A stretch of DNA of 5,320 nucleotides, taken from positions 1-5,320 of the forward strand of contig NYUL01000053.1 of assembly GCA_002684055.1 (NCBI GenBank), in the 5' to 3' direction. Positions 5,182-5,320 of this stretch are shown piece by piece. A model generated the notes under the pieces. That model saw nothing but the letters and a program-made list of their open reading frames with translations. It ran no database searches and was not told where the DNA came from. Numbering within the stretch: the first letter of the stretch is position 1; each line of letters opens with the position of its first letter. The translations under genes were made by a program, and so were the position numbers. This DNA is from Gammaproteobacteria bacterium (GTDB taxonomy: Bacteria; Pseudomonadota; Gammaproteobacteria; Magnimaribacterales; TMED112).

Positions 5182-5320
5182 TAATCTTTGGTGGCACTTC
5201 AAAAGTATGATACGGTGCTGGCGAATCTACTGTCCATTCCAAACCATCTGCGCCATCCCAGACCTGTGGTGTTGCTTTTTTTCCAGCAAAAACTGTTTTA
5301 ACAACTATATATAAAAACAA
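5174..5320 (-). CDS. ctaD: Cytochrome c oxidase subunit I, C-terminal tail (rest beyond right edge)
   Basis: I translated this fragment by hand: 48 codons plus TAA, in frame from the last base of the window. Subunit I holds heme a, heme a3 and CuB. The visible tail begins in the final membrane helix (LFLYIVVKTVFAGKKA) and continues into the characteristic cytosolic C-terminus with VWDGADGLEWTVDSPAPY and HTFEVPP, matching the family pattern PW-x-GA-x-x-LEW-x-x-x-SPxPxHxFxxxP. None of the metal ligands lies in this part. It overlaps the ctaG start by 8 nt. Its immediate contact with ctaG, which assembles the CuB site of this very subunit, is the usual arrangement. Confidence 0.96.
   Translation of the reverse strand: MFLYIVVKTVFAGKKATPQVWDGADGLEWTVDSPAPYHTFEVPPKING

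Noticed and set aside
5182..5202. Seven-residue N-terminal extension of CtaG from a TTG at 5202
   Set aside because: The extension lies within the ctaD end, has no Shine-Dalgarno, and the ATG at 5181 gives the usual short CtaG N-terminus and the overlap form seen at two other junctions.
5084..5314. Plus-strand open frame of 76 codons across the ctaG/ctaD junction
   Set aside because: It is antisense to the conserved ends of two certain genes; its Cys/Trp-rich look comes from the complementary codons.

Overview
The window is one nearly gapless stretch of a cytochrome c oxidase (aa3-type, complex IV) structural and assembly locus. Seven genes and one gene tail read right to left on the minus strand, and one small gene reads left to right. 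In the direction of transcription: the tail of ctaD (subunit I), ctaG/cox11 (copper delivery to CuB), ctaE (subunit III), a DUF2909-type twin-transmembrane protein on the opposite strand, a SURF1-family assembly factor, an unnamed membrane-anchored protein with a probable thioredoxin-like fold, ctaA (heme A synthase), ctaB (heme O synthase), and the first 141 codons of a SCO1/SenC copper chaperone that runs off the left edge.

The proteins form one biogenesis programme. CtaB farnesylates heme B to heme O, CtaA oxidises heme O to heme A, SURF1 is linked to heme A insertion into subunit I, CtaG supplies CuB in subunit I, and SCO supplies or reduces CuA in subunit II. CtaD and CtaE are core subunits. 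Subunit II (ctaC/coxB) is expected just beyond the right edge. This gene order, with DUF2909 and an unnamed protein flanking SURF1, is as I recall it that of Gammaproteobacteria such as Pseudomonas (the PA0105-PA0114 region). The strongly AT-rich DNA, compact overlapping genes and scarce Shine-Dalgarno sites suggest a streamlined, probably marine gammaproteobacterium (SAR86-like or similar). That placement is inference.

Every same-strand junction inside the two minus-strand blocks overlaps (8, 11, 8, 4, 14 and 8 nt). The only bases outside the called genes are 15 bp (3487-3501) between the divergent starts of SURF1 and the DUF2909 gene. No stretch of 300 bases lacks a gene. I see no RNA genes, mobile elements, CRISPR arrays or convincing rho-independent terminators.

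I do not see an undescribed system. The points most worth a second look are the DUF2909 gene inserted antisense in the operon with its stop codon shared with ctaE in a TTAA palindrome, the complete lack of cysteine in the thioredoxin-like protein, and the repeated ATGNNTAA junction form.
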